64,000 nucleotides of DNA from an uncultured Rhodopila sp. (GTDB lineage: Bacteria; Pseudomonadota; Alphaproteobacteria; Acetobacterales; Acetobacteraceae), in the NCBI GenBank assembly GCA_903851415.1, contig CAINOE010000086.1, positions 1-64,000 of the forward strand, in the 5' to 3' direction. The stretch's first letter is position 1. Each line of letters begins with the position of its first letter. Made by a program: the position numbers and the translations under genes. Under the pieces are notes generated by a model. The model had not been told where the DNA came from, did no database searches, and was given only the letters and a program-made list of their open reading frames with translations. Of this stretch, positions 1-8,670 are shown one piece after another.

Positions 1-1
1 G

Positions 2-3000
2 AGCCTGGTGCGGCCGCGGGCGGGGCAGGCGGCGGAGGCGTTGGGGTGGACGACGCTGCTGGAGGCGCTGGCACGGCTGTGGCGGGACGGCGCCGCGGTG
101 GACTGGGTGGGACATGACGCGCCGTATCGGCCGAAGGTGGCCGATGCGCCGGGGTATCCGTTCCAGCGGCAGCGGTATTGGTTCCAATCCCAAGCCAAGG
201 CCGTGCCGGCACTGCTGGCGGGGGAGCGCATCGAGCTCGCCACTGGCGGCACGGTGTTTCGAGGCAGGCTGGATAGTCGGGATCTCCCGTTCCTCGCCGA
301 TCACGTCGTCCTGGGCGAGACAATCGTGCCGGGCGCATCCCATATTGTCACCCTGCTGTCCGCTTCGGGCGCGGCGCTGAGCGACATCGTCTTTGCCGCG
401 CCGCTCAATCTGCCGGACGGTGGCTGTGCGACCCAGGTTTACGTGCGCGATAACCGGATCGAACTGCACGCCGATGCCGCCGGGGCTTGGACGCTGCACA
501 CCAGCGCGACCATGGCGCCCGTGCCTCCCGTGCCCCCGCCGGTGGATCGCGCGGCGATCATGGGTCGCTGCGTCGCTGATCCGGACGGCCCGGCGGCGCT
601 GCACGCCATGCTTGAGACACGCGGCATCACCCTCGGTCCGTCGTTCCGCGGGATCACGCGGCTGTTCCGCGGCGAACACGAGGCGCTGGTCGAGGTTGCG
701 CTGCCCGCTGATGTCCCGGCCGTGCCGCCACTGCACCCTGCGCAACTGGACGCCTGCTTCCAGGCACTGGGCGCGACCTTCCAGGGCAGCGGCGCCGGCG
801 GCGCATTCCTGCCTCTAGCGGTTGACCGGGTGGTGCTGCACCGCAATTTCTCCGGCCCGCTTTGGGCGCATGTCCAGGCGCAAGGCTCGGGGGGCGCCAG
901 CACCGAGATCGCCACCGGGGATGTGACGCTGTTCGACGCCGATGGCGAGCTGATCGCCTCGATCACCGGACTGACCATCAAGCGCGTGGGCACCGCGGCG
1001 GCCGATATGTCCCAGCGCTGGACGTATGAGGTCGCCTGGACCGCGCGCGAGGAACAATCCACCACCCTGCCGCCGCCGGAGGCGCTGGCCGCACTGGTTG
1101 AGGCCGCGCGTGACGCGACCGCACCGCAAGACCCGGCCAGTCTGGCTGAAGGACTGGAGCGACTCGCCGCCGCCTATGCCGCACAGGCGCTCGCGGCCGT
1201 CGCCCCCGCCTCGGTCGCACCCGGTCAGCAGCGGCTGTTCGCTCACCTCCCCACCATGGCGGCCGGTGCCGGCGGACAGCCCGAATCGCTGGCCGCGGCG
1301 CTGACAGCGCAGCACGGCGAACGGATGGAAATCGCCCTGTGCCGCCGCAGCGGCCGGGCCTTGGCCGCGGTGCTTCGGGGCGAGGCTGACCCGCTGGCCG
1401 TGCTGTTCGGCGACGGCGACGGCGCTTCGGTCTACGCCGAACCGCCGTTTGCGCGGATGCTCAACGCCATGATCGTGGCGGCGCTGCGAGGCATGATCGA
1501 TGCCCTTCCCCCCGGTCGCCGACTGCGCATTCTGGAGATCGGCGCCGGCACGGGCGCGGTGTTCGCCGCCCTGCAAGCCACGGTGCCGCAGTACCGGGTG
1601 GCCTACACATTCACCGATGTGTCGCCGGTTTTCCTCGACACTGCATCGTCGGGCTTCGGCGCTGCGCTCGAACGCTGTGCGCCGCTCGATATCGAGCGGC
1701 CGCCCGAGGCGCAGGGTTTCACGAGCGGCAGCTATGACGTGGTGCTGGCGGCCAATGTGCTGCATGCAACACGCGAGCTCGGGGACAGCCTGCGGCACGC
1801 GGCACGGCTGCTCGCGCCGCACGGGGTGCTACTGTTGCTGGAGGCGGTGGGTCGCAGCAACTGGGCGGACCTCGTCTTCGGCCTGACCCCCGGCTGGTGG
1901 CGTTTCGCCGATACCGCGCGGCGCCCGTCGCACCCATTGCTGGCGCAACCCGCCTGGCAGGCGCTGCTGGCCGAGCACTTTGCCGAGGTAACAGCGGTCG
2001 CCTCTCCCGGAGACGGGCAGCAGATGCTGGCCATCGCCCACCGGCCACGGCCGGAACGCCCGGTGCTGGTCTGGGAAGCGCCCGCCGGGTTGGCGCCGCT
2101 CGACCTGGCCGACAGCGCGCTGCAGGTCGTGCAGCGGGCGCTGGCCGAGACCAGGCCGCCCGCGCTGCGCCTGATCACCCGCGGTGCCCAACCGGTGGCG
2201 GAGTGTGCAATCGATGTGGATCAGTCGGTGCTGCTCGGGCTCGGCCGGGTCATCGCGATCGAGCATCCCGAACTGGACCTCCGGTTGCTGGATCTGCCGC
2301 CGGGCATCCCCGCGACCGTGGCCGACTCGGTTCCAGCGGACTTGAAGGAGGCTGCGTGGCGGAATGGCGTCTGGCATTCGCCGAACCTGATCCGCGTCAG
2401 CTTGCCGCGGGAGCCCGTTTTCACGACCGGCGGGACACACCTGATCACCGGCGGCCTGGGCGGCTTGGGTGCATTGCTCGCTGAATGGCTGCTGGAACGC
2501 GGCGCGGCCCGGGTCGTGCTGATGGCCCGAAATGCGCGCTCGGGCATGGCGCTGCCGGCAAACGTCACCCTGGTCATCGGCGATGCCGCTCGGCCGGAGG
2601 AGGTGCGCCGCGTGGTGCATGATATCGGCGAGGAGCTTCGTGGCGTCTTCCACCTCGCCGGGACTCTGAGCGACGCCGCGATCCTCCGGCTGTCCCGCGA
2701 CGATCTCGCCCGGGTTTTTGCCGGGAAGGTCGAGGGCGCGCGCAACCTGGATGTGGCGGTTGGCACGCGGGTGCTCGACGCGTTCGTGCTGTTCGGCAGT
2801 TCGACCGGGCTGATCGGAAACCCCGGCCAGGGTGCCCACGCGGCGGCCAACGCCTATCTCGCCGCTATGGCGCAACACCGGCAGCAGCGCGGTCTCACCG
2901 GTCTGTGCGTGGATTGGGGAGCGTGGGGGGAGGCTGGCACGCTGACCCGCTCCTCCGTCGGCGATCGCCTGGTGGCGGCCGGCGCCGCGCTGATGCCGCC

Positions 3001-3583
3001 GGCCGGCGCGCTGAGCGGCCTGAGCAGCGCGATCGTGGCTGGCAAGGCGCGCGTACTCGTGGCGGCGATCGAATGGCCCCGCTTTCTTGCCGGCTACGGC
3101 GACGCTATCCCGGCGTTTTACGCCGCAGTCGCCCCACCGCGTCGCGCCGTTGCCGCCGCCGGTCAAGCCGCGGCCGATCCTCGGGCCAGCCGCGCTGCGC
3201 TGGCCGCGTTTGTTGCCAACGCGGCCGGGCGGGTACTGGGTGCCGCCGCCGGCGAGGCGCCGGCACCTGACGCCCCGTTGAACGAAGCCGGGCTGGATAG
3301 CCTGATGGCGCTGGAGTTGCGCAAGGCACTGAGCGTCGGGCTCGACCTGACCCTTCCGGCAACGCTGTTGTTCAACTTCCCGACGATCGATGCCTTGATC
3401 GAGCACCTGGCGCCGCAGGTTGGCCTGGCGGAGGTTCAAGCGGCGCCTGCACCGCTGCCGCCACCACCGCCACCGGCCATGGCGCCTGATACAATACTGG
3501 AAAGCGTCATGCGGATGTCGGAAGCGGAAATGGCCGAGGTTATCGCGCGCGAATTCGCCTTCACGGTGGCGGCCCGTGGCTGA
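2..3583 (+). CDS. Type I polyketide synthase, C-terminal part (DH-MT-KR-ACP), 5' end outside window
   Basis: The open frame runs in from the left edge, so the N-terminus (KS and most of AT) is missing. Counted from base 2, the visible protein starts with the post-AT linker (YPFQRQRYW near residue 56). A dehydratase follows, with HxxxGxxxxP at about residue 101 and the second motif HPAQLDACFQ near 247. Next come a C-methyltransferase (LEIGAGTG near 511), a ketoreductase (ITGGLGGLG near 811, SSTG further on) and an ACP with GLDSLMAL, whose phosphopantetheine serine is near 1100. The module would add one methylated, dehydrated (alpha-methyl-enoyl) unit. The ketoreductase has His where Tyr is usual (GAHAAANAY), a common variant. 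Its stop overlaps the next gene by 8 bases. The family call is secure; the extender is unknown because AT is not visible. Confidence 0.95.
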   Translation, partial: SLVRPRAGQAAEALGWTTLLEALARLWRDGAAVDWVGHDAPYRPKVADAPGYPFQRQRYWFQSQAKAVPALLAGERIELATGGTVFRGRLDSRDLPFLADHVVLGETIVPGASHIVTLLSASGAALSDIVFAAPLNLPDGGCATQVYVRDNRIELHADAAGAWTLHTSATMAPVPPVPPPVDRAAIMGRCVADPDGPAALHAMLETRGITLGPSFRGITRLFRGEHEALVEVALPADVPAVPPLHPAQLDACFQALGATFQGSGAGGAFLPLAVDRVVLHRNFSGPLWAHVQAQGSGGASTEIATGDVTLFDADGELIASITGLTIKRVGTAAADMSQRWTYEVAWTAREEQSTTLPPPEALAALVEAARDATAPQDPASLAEGLERLAAAYAAQALAAVAPASVAPGQQRLFAHLPTMAAGAGGQPESLAAALTAQHGERMEIALCRRSGRALAAVLRGEADPLAVLFGDGDGASVYAEPPFARMLNAMIVAALRGMIDALPPGRRLRILEIGAGTGAVFAALQATVPQYRVAYTFTDVSPVFLDTASSGFGAALERCAPLDIERPPEAQGFTSGSYDVVLAANVLHATRELGDSLRHAARLLAPHGVLLLLEAVGRSNWADLVFGLTPGWWRFADTARRPSHPLLAQPAWQALLAEHFAEVTAVASPGDGQQMLAIAHRPRPERPVLVWEAPAGLAPLDLADSALQVVQRALAETRPPALRLITRGAQPVAECAIDVDQSVLLGLGRVIAIEHPELDLRLLDLPPGIPATVADSVPADLKEAAWRNGVWHSPNLIRVSLPREPVFTTGGTHLITGGLGGLGALLAEWLLERGAARVVLMARNARSGMALPANVTLVIGDAARPEEVRRVVHDIGEELRGVFHLAGTLSDAAILRLSRDDLARVFAGKVEGARNLDVAVGTRVLDAFVLFGSSTGLIGNPGQGAHAAANAYLAAMAQHRQQRGLTGLCVDWGAWGEAGTLTRSSVGDRLVAAGAALMPPAGALSGLSSAIVAGKARVLVAAIEWPRFLAGYGDAIPAFYAAVAPPRRAVAAAGQAAADPRASRAALAAFVANAAGRVLGAAAGEAPAPDAPLNEAGLDSLMALELRKALSVGLDLTLPATLLFNFPTIDALIEHLAPQVGLAEVQAAPAPLPPPPPPAMAPDTILESVMRMSEAEMAEVIAREFAFTVAARG

Positions 3584-4112
3584 TACTATCATCGCCTTGC
3601 CGGCCCCACCGCCGATGACCGGCCGCATCCCCCGGGAGCCGCTGGACGAATCCGTGCTGGGGAAGTTGCTCGGCGCGCTTGCCGCCCGGCCCGGTCCGGT
3701 TCCCAAATACCGCTATCCGTCCGCCGGAACGCTCTATCCCGTGCAGGCCTATATCGTCCTGAGCCGTCCCGTGGATCGCCTCGCCGCCGGGAGCTACTAC
3801 CACGATCCGGTGGCGCATGCCCTGGTGGAGTTGTCCGCCGCAACGCCCGCCGCGCCGGACGGAACCACGCCACCTGCGTTGCTGATCCTGGTTGCCCGCG
3901 GCGCGGCGATCGATCCGATCTACGGCGCGCACGCGGACGCTCTGTGCCTGTTGGAGGCCGGCTATATGGAGGCAGCCCTGGACGCCGCCGGGACCGGCCT
4001 GACGTTGCGCGATGCCGGCGACCCGGCCGGACAACCGGCCCTGGCTAATGCATTCGCACTCGAGGCCGATGATCGGCCGCTGGTGTCCCTGGCGATTGGG
4101 GAGAACCTGTAA
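3576..4112 (+). CDS. SagB-type (nitroreductase-fold) FMN oxidase, stand-alone
   Basis: This is a 178-residue protein using a GTG start that overlaps the PKS stop by 8 bases; an alternative ATG lies at 3615. It contains KYRYPSAGTLYPVQAYIV (residues about 44-61), the hallmark of the SagB/McbC-like thiazoline oxidase family and of Ox domains in thiazole-forming NRPSs such as EpoB. It also has a C-terminal GYMEAALDAAGTGLTLRD helix typical of the fold. Known members use FMN to oxidise azolines to azoles. Together with the cysteine-loading Cy-A module in the same cluster, this suggests oxidation of a thiazoline to a thiazole in trans. It is translationally coupled to both neighbours. Another dehydrogenation of the polyketide is possible. 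Confidence 0.82.
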   Translation: MADTIIALPAPPPMTGRIPREPLDESVLGKLLGALAARPGPVPKYRYPSAGTLYPVQAYIVLSRPVDRLAAGSYYHDPVAHALVELSAATPAAPDGTTPPALLILVARGAAIDPIYGAHADALCLLEAGYMEAALDAAGTGLTLRDAGDPAGQPALANAFALEADDRPLVSLAIGENL

Positions 4113-5020
4113 TGGCGGCTGACACAACCCTGGCCGCACCCCGTGGCAAGCTGCGGGAGGCGTTGGACTACCTGCTTTGGTTCTACACGCCGTTCAAACC
4201 CATGTCGGCCAGCGACATCTATGAACTGATTTCCACCAACGCCTTCAGCGGGGAGGGACTGTATCTCAACCTCGGCTACTGGAAGTCCGCGCGCACCATC
4301 GATGAAGCCTGCGTCGCCCTGGCCATGCTGGTCGCGGAAACCGCCGGCATCACCGCCGGCAGCGAGGTCGTCGATGTGGGCTTCGGGTTCGCCGATCAGG
4401 ACATGCTGTGGATCGATCGGCTGGCGCCGAAGCATATCACCGGGCTGAACATTACGCCATCCCAGGTGCGGCTGGCGCAGGAGCGTGTGTCGAAGCGCGG
4501 CCTGTCCGACCGAATCGGGTTGCTGCAGGCCTCGGCGACCGCAATGCCGCTGCCGGACGCAAGCTGCGACCAGGTGGTCGGGGTCGAGTGCGCGTTCCAT
4601 TTTGACACCCGCGAGGACTTCTTTCGGCAGGCCTTCCGCGTCCTCCGTCCGGGGGGGCGGCTGGTGCTGGCCGATGTAATCCGCGCGGACCCCGATCCTC
4701 GGCCGCTGCGCCGCCGGGCACAGGATTTCAACTGGACGTTCTTCATGCGGAAATACGCCGTTCCCGCCGCCAACGCCGATTCGCGGGAGTCCTATGCCGC
4801 CAAACTGACCGCGGCAGGGTTCACCGGCGTGCGGGTCGATTCGATCCGCCACGATGTCTATCCGGGGCTGCACCGCTGTATGGCCGAGGACCCCGCCTTG
4901 CTGCGCCGGTTCCATTTCCTGGCTCGGCTACCCTACTGGCTGACGTTGCGGCTGAAGCCGGAACTCGTCTACAGCGCGTACGACTATGTGCTGGCGGTGG
5001 CGGAGAAGCCGCCCGCGTGA
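4112..5020 (+). CDS. SAM-dependent methyltransferase (class I), tailoring
   Basis: This is a 302-residue class I methyltransferase. The SAM-binding motif VDVGFGFADQD sits near residues 90-100, followed by the acidic strand (ITGLNITPSQ), the ATAMPLPDASCDQV region and VLRPGGRLVLADV near 180-192. This pattern matches small-molecule O-/C-methyltransferases of the UbiE/erythromycin-OMT type. Its ATG shares a base with the upstream TAA, and its own end overlaps the phosphoesterase GTG, so it belongs to the plus-strand biosynthetic operon. It most likely methylates a hydroxyl or carboxyl of the product. The target cannot be read from sequence. Confidence 0.85.
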   Translation: MAADTTLAAPRGKLREALDYLLWFYTPFKPMSASDIYELISTNAFSGEGLYLNLGYWKSARTIDEACVALAMLVAETAGITAGSEVVDVGFGFADQDMLWIDRLAPKHITGLNITPSQVRLAQERVSKRGLSDRIGLLQASATAMPLPDASCDQVVGVECAFHFDTREDFFRQAFRVLRPGGRLVLADVIRADPDPRPLRRRAQDFNWTFFMRKYAVPAANADSRESYAAKLTAAGFTGVRVDSIRHDVYPGLHRCMAEDPALLRRFHFLARLPYWLTLRLKPELVYSAYDYVLAVAEKPPA

Positions 5021-5832
5021 GGCTTTGGGCCATTTCCGATCTGCATCTGGCGATGGAGCGCAACCGCGAAGCCTTGCTGGCCCTGGCCGCCTACCCCGAA
5101 GACTGGCTGATCGTTGCTGGCGACGTGTGCGAAAGCATCGATCTGTTCACCGAGGCGTTGGGCTGGCTCGCCCGCCGTTTTGCTCGCGTCATCTGGGCGC
5201 CCGGAAACCACGAGCTATGGTTGACCGACCGGGACCGGGATACTCCCGGCAGCGTGGCCAAGTACGATGCCCTGGTCGCGGCCGCCCGGCGCCTGGGCGT
5301 GCTGACGCCGGAGGATCCATTCACTGCGTGGCCGCCGACGGGGGACGTCATCGTGCCGCTTTGCACTTTGTACGACTACAGCTTTCGGCCTGCGGGCGTC
5401 GCTCTGGATGATGTCGTGGCCTGGGCCGCCGAACTGCGGAACGTCGCTGCGGATGAGCACTTGATCAGGGCCGCACCGTATCGCGGAATAGCTGACTGGT
5501 GCGCGCAGCGCTGCGATCAGACCGAAGGTCGCCTGGCACGCGAACTGCCTGCGAACGCACGCACCATCCTGGCCGGGCATTTCCCGTTGCGGCAGGATGT
5601 AGTGCGGATTCCGCGTATCCCCCGCTTCACCCCGTGGTGCGGAACGATACGGACGGAGAACTGGCATCGCCGCTTCCGCGCCGTCGCCGCGATCAGCGGC
5701 CATCTGCATGTCCGTCGCAGCGACTGGCGCGATGGCACGCGGTTCGAGGAGGTCTCGCTGGGGTATCCGGGGCAGTGGGATCCGGCAAAAGGGGTTGCCT
5801 TCTACCTGCGCGAGGTGCTTCCGGTTGGATGA
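5017..5832 (+). CDS. Calcineurin-like metallophosphoesterase
   Basis: This is a 271-residue protein with the ordered metallophosphoesterase motifs: SDLHL (residues 7-11), GDV (about 35-37), GNHE (about 66-69), AGHFP and a late SGHLHVRR, which supply the two-metal centre. It starts with GTG overlapping the methyltransferase stop (GTGA), so it is cotranslated with biosynthetic genes. Family members hydrolyse phosphomonoesters or diesters. Its role here could be removal of a phosphate or phosphopantetheine-linked group, or self-protection by processing a phosphorylated intermediate; both are inference. No signal peptide is visible, so it is probably cytoplasmic. Confidence 0.85.
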   Translation: MRLWAISDLHLAMERNREALLALAAYPEDWLIVAGDVCESIDLFTEALGWLARRFARVIWAPGNHELWLTDRDRDTPGSVAKYDALVAAARRLGVLTPEDPFTAWPPTGDVIVPLCTLYDYSFRPAGVALDDVVAWAAELRNVAADEHLIRAAPYRGIADWCAQRCDQTEGRLARELPANARTILAGHFPLRQDVVRIPRIPRFTPWCGTIRTENWHRRFRAVAAISGHLHVRRSDWRDGTRFEEVSLGYPGQWDPAKGVAFYLREVLPVG

Positions 5833-5877
5833 TACCAATCCGCGTTGAGAGCGACTCTCCGGCGGCGCCTCCCCGTC

Positions 5878-5957
5878 ATGCCGACGAAGGTCGGCATCTA
5901 CGCCTTTTCCCTGCGTAAACAAAGGCATGGATGGTGCATCCCCGGCCTTCGCCGGGG
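5878..5957. repeat. Pair of REP-like palindromes in convergent gap; possible bidirectional terminator
   Basis: Two hairpins occupy the gap between converging genes. The first has a perfect 8-bp stem at 5878-5885/5890-5897 (ATGCCGAC, loop GAAG). The second has a perfect 7-bp stem at 5940-5946/5951-5957 (CCCCGGC, loop CTTC). Similar palindromes occur near 35.66 kb and 58.76 kb. Neither is followed by a strong T run, so termination by them is only suggested by position. Confidence 0.6.
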
Positions 5958-5988
5958 CAGGCTTCGCGCATCATGACGATGGGGCGAC

Positions 5989-7215
5989 CTATCCGCAATC
6001 CAGGACGAGAGCCGTCAGGCCTCGAACCAGGATGCTCTCCTGCCGCTGGCTCGAGACGACATTCAGCCGCGGAAATCGTTGCGCCAGCGCGGTGAACACC
6101 ATCTCCGCCTCCATTTGTGCCAGGCTGGAGCCGGCACAGGTATGGATGCCGGCGCCGAACGCCAGGTGCCGCGTCTCCTCCCGTCCCGGGTCGAGCTTGT
6201 CCGGATCGACAAACACACGCGGGTCACGGTTGGCCGAACCCACCCCGAACCCGACAGTCTGCCCCTTTCGGATGGCGGTGCCCGCGAAGTTCATGTCCTC
6301 CAGAGCGTGACGGAAAACGATCTGCTGAGGACTGTCGTACCGCAGCAATTCCGTCACCACCGACCTGGCGCTGACCGCACCGTCCCGCAGCAAGGCCCAC
6401 TGGTCAGGGTGCTGCGCCATCGCGCACAGCCCGTTGCCGATAAGCAGCGATGAAGCCTCATGGCCGGCAAACAGGAACAGCACGCAGGACGCGAGCAGTT
6501 CATGATTGTCGAGGAAGCTGCCGTCGTCATGCGCGGCGATCAGCAGGCTCATGAGGTTGTCCCGCGGCACGCGGCGATGCTCGTTCACCAGCCGTTCGAA
6601 ATACCCGATGAGTTCGCCCGCCCGCCGGCTGCCGGCGGCGATCCGCTCCGGTGTGCGCACCATATCCAGGGACAAGGTGATTTCGCGCACCCAGCCGCGA
6701 ACCAGCCCGTGGTCCTCCTCCGGCACGCCCATCAGGTCCGCCACGATGTCGATGGAGAGCGGGGACGAAAACTCGGACACGATGTCGAACGGGCCGCGCT
6801 GCGGAATGCGCGCCAGCGCCGCTGCAAGCAGCAGCTCGATGCGGGGGCGCATGGCCAGGACGGCGCGCAGGCTGAATACCGGGGCGGCGATGCGACGCAG
6901 GCGGGCGTGTTCCGGCGGGTCCTTGAACAGCATCCAACTGCTGAGCATCGCATACAGCGGCTGGTGCGCCTCCGGTATCGGCGGAAACGCGTCGGCCGGC
7001 ATAACCCGGGTGATCTCGCGGCCGAAGCGGTTGTCCTTGAGTCCCGCGGCGACGTCGGCATAGCGGCTGACGAACCAGAATCCGGCATAGCCGACAGCCG
7101 GCGTGGCGGCCCAGCCCACCGGATGATCGTCGCGCAGGCGCGTATAAGTTGGGTAGGGATCCTCGATGAAGGCTGGATCCAACGGCCGGAACACCGTCTG
7201 CCGCGCGGCCGGCAT
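5989..7215 (-). CDS. Cytochrome P450
   Basis: This is a 408-residue bacterial class I P450. It has an I-helix motif AGHEASS (Ser in place of the usual second Thr, near residue 243), a K-helix ExxR (ELLRY, near 283) and a haem-ligand loop FGAGIHTCAG near 347. There is no membrane anchor. It begins 3 bases after the carrier-fused P450 and is the last gene of the minus-strand biosynthetic operon. It probably hydroxylates or epoxidises the polyketide or thiazole product, with electrons from a ferredoxin not seen here. The substrate is unknown. Confidence 0.92.
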   Translation of the reverse strand: MPAARQTVFRPLDPAFIEDPYPTYTRLRDDHPVGWAATPAVGYAGFWFVSRYADVAAGLKDNRFGREITRVMPADAFPPIPEAHQPLYAMLSSWMLFKDPPEHARLRRIAAPVFSLRAVLAMRPRIELLLAAALARIPQRGPFDIVSEFSSPLSIDIVADLMGVPEEDHGLVRGWVREITLSLDMVRTPERIAAGSRRAGELIGYFERLVNEHRRVPRDNLMSLLIAAHDDGSFLDNHELLASCVLFLFAGHEASSLLIGNGLCAMAQHPDQWALLRDGAVSARSVVTELLRYDSPQQIVFRHALEDMNFAGTAIRKGQTVGFGVGSANRDPRVFVDPDKLDPGREETRHLAFGAGIHTCAGSSLAQMEAEMVFTALAQRFPRLNVVSSQRQESILVRGLTALVLDCG

Positions 7216-7218
7216 CGC

Positions 7219-8670
7219 TCAGGCGACTCCGGCTGTGGTATCGGCCACAAGTGCCACAAGGTCGCCGACGTTCTTTGCGGTGTAGGCCGCACGCCGGGGC
7301 AGCTTCACCGCGAACGATTTCTCCAGCGCATCCAGGATCATCAGATGCGCCAGGGAATCCCATTCCGGGGTATTTGCCGAACAGGTCGCCGTTTCGATTT
7401 GGCCGGGTTCCAGGCCGAGGCTGGCGGCGACGATCGCGCGAACGGGTTCGAAGACGTCCTGAGGGGGCGGCATGGGTTTGGCTCCGGCCTTGGTTCGGAT
7501 GAGTGGTAGCAGGTTCCAGCCCAGGTTGCCGGCGGCATAGCCGGCGATCGGGATCGGCCGCGCCGCGGGATCGAAGCGCAGGCTATCGCTGCGGTCCAGC
7601 AGCACCTCGAAGGCGATGCGCGCTTCCATGCGGGCCAGCGGCGCGCCCGGGCAGGTATGAATGCCGCTGCCGAACCCCAGATGGCCGCGCCCGTCACGCC
7701 GCAGATCGAGCCTGTCAGCATCGTCCCAGCGGGCCGGATCGCGGTTTGCGGAACCGGGGAACAGCATCAGCATGGAGTTGGCCGGCAGGTCCACGCCGGC
7801 CAGCGAGACCGCCCGCGTTGTCCGCCGGGCGATGCGCTGCAGCGGCGGGCGCATGCGGGCCAGTTCCTCGACGAATTTGGCGATCAGCGCCGGTTCGGCC
7901 TTCAACTGGCGCCAAAGGGAGGGTGTCTCGGCAAGGATATAGGCGCCGCTGGCGATGAGGTTGGCGGTCGTTTCATGACCGCCGATCAGCAGCAGGGCGC
8001 ACAGATTGCGCAGTTCTTCCCGGGTCAGCACGCCGTTCGCCTCGTCGGCCACCAGGCTGCTGATGATGTTGTCTTCTGGTTCGGCGAGGTGCCGCTCGAT
8101 CGCGTCGTCCATGATGGCCATAAGCTTCGCCAGGCCGATCCGCGCTTCGGCCAGCAGTTCCGGGCTTCCCGGGCCGGTGGCGGCAAAGCTGGCCAGCAGC
8201 GCGTCCCGGGCGTGGCGGTTCATGTCGTCGCGCTGTTCGAGCGAAACGCCCAGCATCTCGCAGATCACCGTGACCGACAGCGGGTTGGCGTAGGCCTGCA
8301 CGAAATCCATCGCCGATGGCGCCGCATTCAGCAGGGCATGAGCGATGTCTGTGATTCGTGGGGCCAGATGTTGCACCGCGCGCGGCGTGAAGGCCCGGTT
8401 GACGGTCTGGCGCAGCCGTGTGTGGTCCGGCGCGTCCAGCATCACGATCGACATCAACGGCACGTGCATGCCGAGATCCGACGCATAGGTGGTGTGATCG
8501 CGCAGGATCGCCTCGATATCCGCATGGCGGGAAACCAGCCACATCGGCACGCCGTCGAGCTTGAAAAGCGGCGCGTGCTCCCGCAGCCACCCATAAGCAC
8601 GATAGGGATCGGCCTGGATGGCAACGTTGTTGAGGTCGAAGCCTTGTGACGGATAAGGGGCGGCTTTCAT
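7219..8670 (-). CDS. Cytochrome P450 fused to a C-terminal acyl/peptidyl carrier domain
   Basis: This is a 483-residue protein. Residues about 1-385 form a P450 with I-helix GGHETT (near 235), ExxR in ELARMR (near 270) and haem loop FGSGIHTCPG (near 335). After a short proline-rich linker, residues about 405-480 form a carrier domain with EWDSLAHLMIL; the serine is the expected phosphopantetheine site. This tail resembles the free ACP of the same operon (DWDSLQHIVL, then FAVKL). The start codon overlaps the PKS-NRPS stop (ATGA), so translation is coupled. The fusion suggests oxidation of a substrate tethered to its own carrier. Bacterial P450s usually end after about 400 residues, so the extra domain is unusual. 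Confidence 0.9.
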   Translation of the reverse strand: MKAAPYPSQGFDLNNVAIQADPYRAYGWLREHAPLFKLDGVPMWLVSRHADIEAILRDHTTYASDLGMHVPLMSIVMLDAPDHTRLRQTVNRAFTPRAVQHLAPRITDIAHALLNAAPSAMDFVQAYANPLSVTVICEMLGVSLEQRDDMNRHARDALLASFAATGPGSPELLAEARIGLAKLMAIMDDAIERHLAEPEDNIISSLVADEANGVLTREELRNLCALLLIGGHETTANLIASGAYILAETPSLWRQLKAEPALIAKFVEELARMRPPLQRIARRTTRAVSLAGVDLPANSMLMLFPGSANRDPARWDDADRLDLRRDGRGHLGFGSGIHTCPGAPLARMEARIAFEVLLDRSDSLRFDPAARPIPIAGYAAGNLGWNLLPLIRTKAGAKPMPPPQDVFEPVRAIVAASLGLEPGQIETATCSANTPEWDSLAHLMILDALEKSFAVKLPRRAAYTAKNVGDLVALVADTTAGVA

